Source of the DNA: Streptomyces sp. NBC_01241
GTDB taxonomy: Bacteria; Actinomycetota; Actinomycetes; Streptomycetales; Streptomycetaceae
Assembly (NCBI RefSeq): GCF_041435435.1
Contig: NZ_CP108494.1
Location: 3,506,501 to 3,570,500 of the forward strand
Direction: 5' to 3'
DNA length: 64,000 nt
The notes beneath the pieces are model-generated. The model was not told the DNA's origin, searched no databases, and saw only the letters and a program-made list of their open reading frames with translations. Of this stretch, positions 59,861-64,000 are shown in pieces (positions within the stretch are counted from its first letter, which is position 1; each line of letters begins with the position of its first letter). The translations under genes and the position numbers were made by a program.

Positions 59861-60766
59861 TCACGATCCGATCGCACGTCGATGCTCAGCAACAATTCGA
59901 GTCGCTTGCAGCCAGCGCTCCATCAGCGGATTGATCTCGCCTTCGCGCCGCCACAGGAGCGTCGCCTGCATGGGAGCCAGCCATCGTGGGGGATCGAGGA
60001 GGGCCACCGAATCGCTTTTCCCCGCAATGCGCTCGGTCACGGGAGCGACACCCAGTCCGGCAGCAACAAAAGCGAGGGCGGTCTGCGGCGTGGAGACTTC
60101 GAGCACTTCGAAGGATTCATCATCCGACAGGGCTTTCTCGACGGCGTCGGGCATGCCGGCGAATGCCGAAATTCGATACGGCAGAATCCAACGCCCCCAC
60201 CCTTTACCGCCGGGGTGCTGCTCTCTCGCCCGATAGCGCGGAACAGCGAGCTTGATGTCGATTCCCATGATGGGATACCAGTCGCAGAATTCGGCGACGA
60301 ATCCAGCGAATTGGCTCGGCCCGAAAGGGATGCATCCCATGTCCAGCTCGCCGGCCCGGAGCCCCTGGATGATGACGTCGGGAGTGACGTCGGTCAGGCT
60401 CACGCGTGCGCCGGGGGCCTGTTCGAGGAACTCGGCCAGGACGTCGGCGATGATCTCGTTGATGACCATGGGTTCCACGCCGATGCGCAGATCTCCCACC
60501 GCGCCCTCGCCCATCAGCTTGAGCGTCTCCACGGTGCGATTCCGGTCGGCCACCAGGCGCTCGCCCTTGGAGAGGAGGTAGAACCCGGCCTGGGTGGGAT
60601 GGACGCCTTTTGCCGTCCGCTCAAGGAGACGCACCCCGAGCTCCGCCTCCATCTTCGCGATGGCGTGACTCACCGGCGGCTGCGTCATGTTGAGGTTCTT
60701 GGCAGCCTGCGAAACCGAACCGGCCTCGACGACGGATCTGAAGTATTCGATTTGACGGAAGTCCAT
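59861..60766 (-). CDS. LysR-family regulator of the catabolic operon
   Basis: A 301-residue LysR protein: MDFRQIEYFRSVVEAGSVSQ, AAKNLNMTQPPVSHAIAKME, AELGVRLLERTAKGVHPTQAG, then an effector domain (GDLRIGVEPMVINEIIADVL, LDMGCIPFGPSQ). The C-terminal SALL.PRWLAPMQATLLWRRE is typical. ATG 60766 has GGCAGGAAG upstream. It is on the same strand as the catabolic operon and just ahead of it, so it is the probable activator, responding to the substrate or an intermediate. Confidence 0.93.
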   Translation of the reverse strand: MDFRQIEYFRSVVEAGSVSQAAKNLNMTQPPVSHAIAKMEAELGVRLLERTAKGVHPTQAGFYLLSKGERLVADRNRTVETLKLMGEGAVGDLRIGVEPMVINEIIADVLAEFLEQAPGARVSLTDVTPDVIIQGLRAGELDMGCIPFGPSQFAGFVAEFCDWYPIMGIDIKLAVPRYRAREQHPGGKGWGRWILPYRISAFAGMPDAVEKALSDDESFEVLEVSTPQTALAFVAAGLGVAPVTERIAGKSDSVALLDPPRWLAPMQATLLWRREGEINPLMERWLQATRIVAEHRRAIGS

Positions 60767-60853
60767 GCTTCCTGCCTTTCATGGCCCCCGAGAAATACCG
60801 ACAAGCAGGCAGATTAGCCGCGATCGTTCATGAGCCCGACAGCCCCTCGGGCG

Positions 60854-60964
60854 TGCGGCACCCGTTGCCGGGTGGCTCAGGACCACGTGATGCGACACCC
60901 GCTGCCGGGTGGCTCAGGACGACGCAATGCGGCACCCCTTGCCGGGTGGCTCAGGGCGACGTGA
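60854..60964. repeat. Three 37-bp tandem repeats, each with a hairpin
   Basis: Units begin at 60854, 60891 and 60928 with an exact 37-base period and contain TGCGGCACCCGTTGCCGGGT, then GGCTCAGGACGACG. Each forms a stem CACCCG/CGGGTG. They follow the stop codon of the leftward membrane-protein gene at once, so they probably end its transcript. They are too few and too close for CRISPR. Confidence 0.85.
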
Positions 60965-60970
60965 GCGCGC

Positions 60971-62905
60971 TCAGCGCAGTTCCTCCGGGCACGGCGTACC
61001 GGGAGGCAGCTGGTAGGGGGCGGCGAGCCGGTACACGCCCGGCCGCGGCGCGAGCAGTTCCGTCCACTCGTCGCCGTCCTCGTTCTCGTCGGTCTTGATC
61101 AGGCAGCCGTTGGTGTTGAGATACGTCGGCGGGCTGTTCTGGTCCTCGCGCCGCTTGGACTCCTCGGTCTCCTGCGGCCGCTCGACGCTCTTGCCCTGGT
61201 CGTCGACCAGGGCAAGCCAGCGCGAGTACGGAATGCGGATCAGAATCCGGCCGGCGCTCTTCACATGGATGGTCAGCTCGTCCGCACCGGCCCGGTCCAC
61301 CGTGGCGGGCGGATCGGCCAGCGGTACGGGGCTGTCGACCTCGAAGAGCCGCCAGTTGGCGTCGGACCAGACCGGCTTCAGATACGGCAGCCCGCCGTCG
61401 ACGAGCTCCGCCTCCTGCACCGCGCCGGTGGAGTCCGGTGTCCCCCGGGGCAGCACCACGTAGTGCACCGCCCAGCGGTCGAGCCACTCGCGGTAGGCGG
61501 CGCTGTTCAAGGTGTCGTCGTAGAAGAGCGGGTTGCGCTCCATGTCCGCCTGCCGGTTCCAGCCACGGGCCAGATTGACGTACGGCGCGAGCGCGGACGC
61601 CTCCCGGTGGCTGCTCGCGGGCACGACCTCGACCCGCCCGCGCTCGGCCCCGACCTCCTGGAGTTCGTTGACCAGCGGGGCCAGCTCGCGCGTCCAGGAC
61701 GCGGCGGGGGCGGTACGGACGATGTCGTCGACGCCCTTGAAGCCGATCCAGAAGTTCAGCCCGGCGAAGGCGAGAACCAGCGCGTACCAGCGCCGGGAGC
61801 GCGGCTCCGCGTACGGCAGCGCGGCGAGCAGCACCACCCCGGCGAACAGCATCGCCATCCGCGTGACGTTCGAGCCGATCTGCGAGTCGATCACATAGGT
61901 CAGCAGCGTCCCGACGCCGTACACGGCGGCCGCGGTACGGACCGTCTTCCAGTCGCGCGGTACGAGGACGAGGACGAGGACCGCGAAGAGGAACGGCAGC
62001 GACAGCGTCGCGATCGACATCGGCTGCGTACCGGAGAACGGGAACAGCCACGCGGACAGCGCCACGACCGCGACCGGTGCCAGGCCCAGCGCGTACGCGC
62101 CGGGGCGCCGTTTGTTCAGGAAGAGCGCGGCGGCGACCACGCCCAGGAACAGACCGGCGACGGGGCTGCTCGCCGTCGCCAGCGCGGCGAGCGGAGCGGC
62201 GACGGCGGCCTTCGCCCACCGCCTACGGGGGGCGCAGCGACAGCTGCTCCGGTGGAGCCGGTGCTCGCACCGGAGGTGGGGCCAGCAGAACACCGCGGCC
62301 ACCGCGCCCACCGCGAACATCATGCCGAGCCCGAACGTCACCCGCCCGGACAGCGCGTTGCACAGGTACGCGAAGACCCCGGCGAGCGAGCAGGCGAGCG
62401 GATTGCGGACGGCCCGGACCCGGACCACGATCAGCGCGGTCAGCGCCGCCGACACGGTCCCGGCGACCATCATCGTCGTACGCACACCGAGCACGGACAT
62501 CAGATACGGCGACACGACGCTGTACGAGACGGGGTGCATGCCCCCGTACCAGGCGAGGTTGTACGCGGTACCCGGATGCCGGCCGACGAACTCGGCCCAG
62601 GCGTCCTGGGCCGCGAGGTCGCCGCCGCTGTTCGCGAAGAAGAAGAACCACAGCACGTGGGTGACCGCGGCGGCCGCCGTCGCGATCGTCACCGGGTGCC
62701 GCAGCAGCCGCTCGGCACGGGTCCGCCGCGCCGGAGCGGTGCGCGGCCCCGGGGCGTCCGGGGCGGGGCGGTCCGGGGCGTCCGGGGCGGGCGCGGCTGT
62801 CCGCGTGCTGCCACTGCTGCTACCGCTACCGTTACTGCCCCTGCTGCCCCTGATGCCGCTGCTGTCGGCCGCCTCACGGCTGGGCTTCGGCTCCGCGGTG
62901 GTCAC
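60971..62905 (-). CDS. Large polytopic membrane protein (glycosyltransferase-like, function unknown)
   Basis: A 644-residue protein. After a Ser/Gly/Pro-rich cytosolic N-terminus (about 75 residues) come about eleven membrane helices (from VTIATAAAAVTHVLWFFFFA onward), and the last 200 residues form an external domain (LAPLVNELQEVGAERGRVEV, YREWLDRWAVHYVVLPRGTP). The layout, with a first external loop QDAWAEFVGRHPGTAYNLAW, is like GT-C-type glycosyltransferases or their relatives, but the usual DxD motif is not obvious. GTG 62905 has GGAGAG upstream. It is probably a cell-envelope protein; it lies next to a peptidoglycan carboxypeptidase. Confidence 0.7.
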   Translation of the reverse strand: MTTAEPKPSREAADSSGIRGSRGSNGSGSSSGSTRTAAPAPDAPDRPAPDAPGPRTAPARRTRAERLLRHPVTIATAAAAVTHVLWFFFFANSGGDLAAQDAWAEFVGRHPGTAYNLAWYGGMHPVSYSVVSPYLMSVLGVRTTMMVAGTVSAALTALIVVRVRAVRNPLACSLAGVFAYLCNALSGRVTFGLGMMFAVGAVAAVFCWPHLRCEHRLHRSSCRCAPRRRWAKAAVAAPLAALATASSPVAGLFLGVVAAALFLNKRRPGAYALGLAPVAVVALSAWLFPFSGTQPMSIATLSLPFLFAVLVLVLVPRDWKTVRTAAAVYGVGTLLTYVIDSQIGSNVTRMAMLFAGVVLLAALPYAEPRSRRWYALVLAFAGLNFWIGFKGVDDIVRTAPAASWTRELAPLVNELQEVGAERGRVEVVPASSHREASALAPYVNLARGWNRQADMERNPLFYDDTLNSAAYREWLDRWAVHYVVLPRGTPDSTGAVQEAELVDGGLPYLKPVWSDANWRLFEVDSPVPLADPPATVDRAGADELTIHVKSAGRILIRIPYSRWLALVDDQGKSVERPQETEESKRREDQNSPPTYLNTNGCLIKTDENEDGDEWTELLAPRPGVYRLAAPYQLPPGTPCPEELR

Positions 62906-63014
62906 TACGGCTCTCCCCGTCTCCCCGTATCCGCCGGCCCCGTGCCCCGTACACCTGTGAGGACGCCTTCGCAGCATCCTTGAGTTGCTCCGGGACGCTA
63001 ACACGTACGCAGTC

Positions 63015-63048
63015 GGGAAGAGGGTGCCGGGACCGGCACCCTCTTCCC
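63015..63048 (-). terminator. Terminator of the D-Ala-D-Ala carboxypeptidase gene
   Basis: A 16-bp stem GGGAAGAGGGTGCCGG / CCGGCACCCTCTTCCC with almost no loop, 29 bases after the stop codon on the minus strand. Confidence 0.85.
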
Positions 63049-63076
63049 CCACCGGGCCGTTCCGGCCATCGGCCGG

Positions 63077-64000
63077 TCAGCCGATCCGGGTCAGCTTGTC
63101 CCCGAACTTCGGCTCCGCCAGATCGCTCTGCAGCGCGACGGGCACCTTCACCTGACTGGCGCCCTCGCCCACGGTGAGCGTGCCGACGTGGGTGCCGGCC
63201 GCCGCCGAATGCGGGATCGTCTTTCCGTCGTCGGTCAGTTCGATCCTGACCGTGAGACCGGGCCAGCCGACCGCCGTCACGTCCTTGGTCGCGACCACCG
63301 GGGTGCTGCCGCCCAGCCCGTCGGAGACGGCGCCGACGACATCGCCCTTCTTGATGACCTTCGCGTTCTCCAGCAGATCCTGCGTCGCGATCATGACGTC
63401 CTTGCTGACCGCGTTGACCGTGTCGATGATGGACGGCTTGTGCTGGCCGAGAACGGCGCCGACGATCAACTGGTCGGTGTCGCCGACCATCTTGTGCGCG
63501 GCGAAGAGCAGGTTGCCACCGGCCTTGGTGGTGGTGCCCGTCTTGATGCCGAGCGAGTTGTTGTACGGAACCAGGCTGTTCCAGTTCGGCCACTGGTGGC
63601 CCGAGGGGTCGGTCCACGACGGCAGCACGGTGATCGCCATCAGCGCCGGGATCTCCACCAGCTTCTGGCCGAGCTTCACCTGGTCCTCGGCCGAACTGAC
63701 CGTGGTCTCGTGAAGACCGGACGGATCGGTGTAGGTGGTGTTCGTCATCCCGAGCGACTTGGCGGTGTCGTTCATCTTCTTGACGAACGCCTCCTCCGAA
63801 CCCGCGTCCCAGCGCGCCAGCAACCGCGCGATGTTGTTGGCGGAGGGAATCATGATGGCCGCGAGCGCCTGCTTCTCGGTGAGCTTGTCGCCCTTCTTCA
63901 CCGTGTTGAGCGTCGACTCGTTCACCGCGTCGAGCCCGCCTTCCGCCTCGGCCTTGGCGTCGACCGTGATGGACGGACCCTCCTCGCCCTTCTTCAGCGG
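63077..64000 (-). CDS. D-alanyl-D-alanine carboxypeptidase (S11/PBP5-like), N-terminal part off the right edge
   Basis: About 308 C-terminal codons are visible and the frame is open to base 64000. The second motif SAN is in AAIMIPSANNIARLLARW and the third, KTGTT, in NNSLGIKTGTTTKAGGNLLF; the first SxxK motif and the signal peptide lie outside the window. After the catalytic domain comes a beta-rich C-terminal domain (IELTDDGKTIPHSAAAGTHV, VPVALQSDLAEPKFG). There is no C-terminal membrane helix in the visible end. It trims the terminal D-Ala from peptidoglycan stems and acts outside the membrane. Confidence 0.93.
   Translation of the reverse strand, partial: PLKKGEEGPSITVDAKAEAEGGLDAVNESTLNTVKKGDKLTEKQALAAIMIPSANNIARLLARWDAGSEEAFVKKMNDTAKSLGMTNTTYTDPSGLHETTVSSAEDQVKLGQKLVEIPALMAITVLPSWTDPSGHQWPNWNSLVPYNNSLGIKTGTTTKAGGNLLFAAHKMVGDTDQLIVGAVLGQHKPSIIDTVNAVSKDVMIATQDLLENAKVIKKGDVVGAVSDGLGGSTPVVATKDVTAVGWPGLTVRIELTDDGKTIPHSAAAGTHVGTLTVGEGASQVKVPVALQSDLAEPKFGDKLTRIG

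Noticed and set aside
60854..60964. Three 37-bp repeats as a CRISPR array
   Set aside because: Repeats are contiguous without spacers and no cas gene is in the window.

Overview
The window reads as chromosome of a high-GC actinomycete, almost certainly Streptomyces. Coding frames are very GC-rich at third positions, GTG starts and GTGA/ATGA overlaps are frequent, and a mycothiol-dependent maleylpyruvate isomerase-like gene, a SigE-family sigma factor, a PknB-like kinase and a three-gene P450 system are present. All calls come from reading the sequence. Family names are recognised from motifs and memory; no search was run.

Left flank (1-5.3 kb): an edge-truncated Gln-Lys-Asp repeat protein, a secreted M6-type metalloprotease, an acyl-CoA synthetase with a TetR-like operator, a DUF1203 protein and a membrane-anchored protein.

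Mobile region (5.9-21.4 kb, with a related scar at 39.4-40.9 kb): an intact tRNA-Arg(CCT) at 5930 is followed by repeated copies of its 3' half at 12419, 15145 and 20825, plus a short tail at 39439. Three tyrosine-integrase ghosts (15258, about 20943, 39529) each lie just beyond an att copy and a terminator. A double TGACATC motif flanks four of these junctions. The pattern is a tandem array of decayed integrative elements in one tRNA gene. Cargo includes a Ser/Thr kinase, a DUF7336 protein and a coiled-coil/Mrr-nuclease/TerD fusion. A reverse-oriented 3' half of tRNA-Ser(TGA) lies inside the first element. Insertion sequences have worked the array over: an IS701-family copy inserted in an att core, an ISAs1-family copy that split a small gene, and an IS30-family copy inside an IS256-family copy.

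Metabolic region 1 (21.5-30.1 kb): a leftward operon MFS transporter - RidA - RraA-like - aldehyde dehydrogenase - PucR regulator, divergent from a ThDP-dependent enzyme and an M20 ureido-hydrolase. Then come a sigma factor coupled to a membrane partner, a GH15 glucoamylase-like enzyme, an SDR, a ferredoxin/ferredoxin reductase/P450 operon and a GAP-family membrane protein.

Peptide locus (41.7-44.3 kb): a 28-residue ORF with its own ribosome site and a hairpin directly after it, then a PaaK-like adenylate-forming enzyme translationally coupled to a polytopic membrane protein carrying YD and GxGD motifs of presenilin-type intramembrane aspartyl proteases. I consider this the strongest candidate for an undescribed system.

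Right part (44.8-64 kb): alkaline phosphatase, a lipoprotein, a DUF1772 protein, a LysR/maleylpyruvate-isomerase-like divergent pair, then a ten-gene leftward catabolic operon (59.4 to 49.4 kb). Its genes are an HpaB-type monooxygenase, extradiol dioxygenase, RraA-like aldolase, cupin, aldehyde dehydrogenase, RidA-type protein, NCS1 permease, flavin reductase, acyl-CoA-dehydrogenase-type monooxygenase and FAH-type hydrolase, preceded by a LysR regulator. Together they suggest import and meta-cleavage of an N-containing aromatic compound. The window ends with a large membrane protein and a D-Ala-D-Ala carboxypeptidase truncated by the edge.
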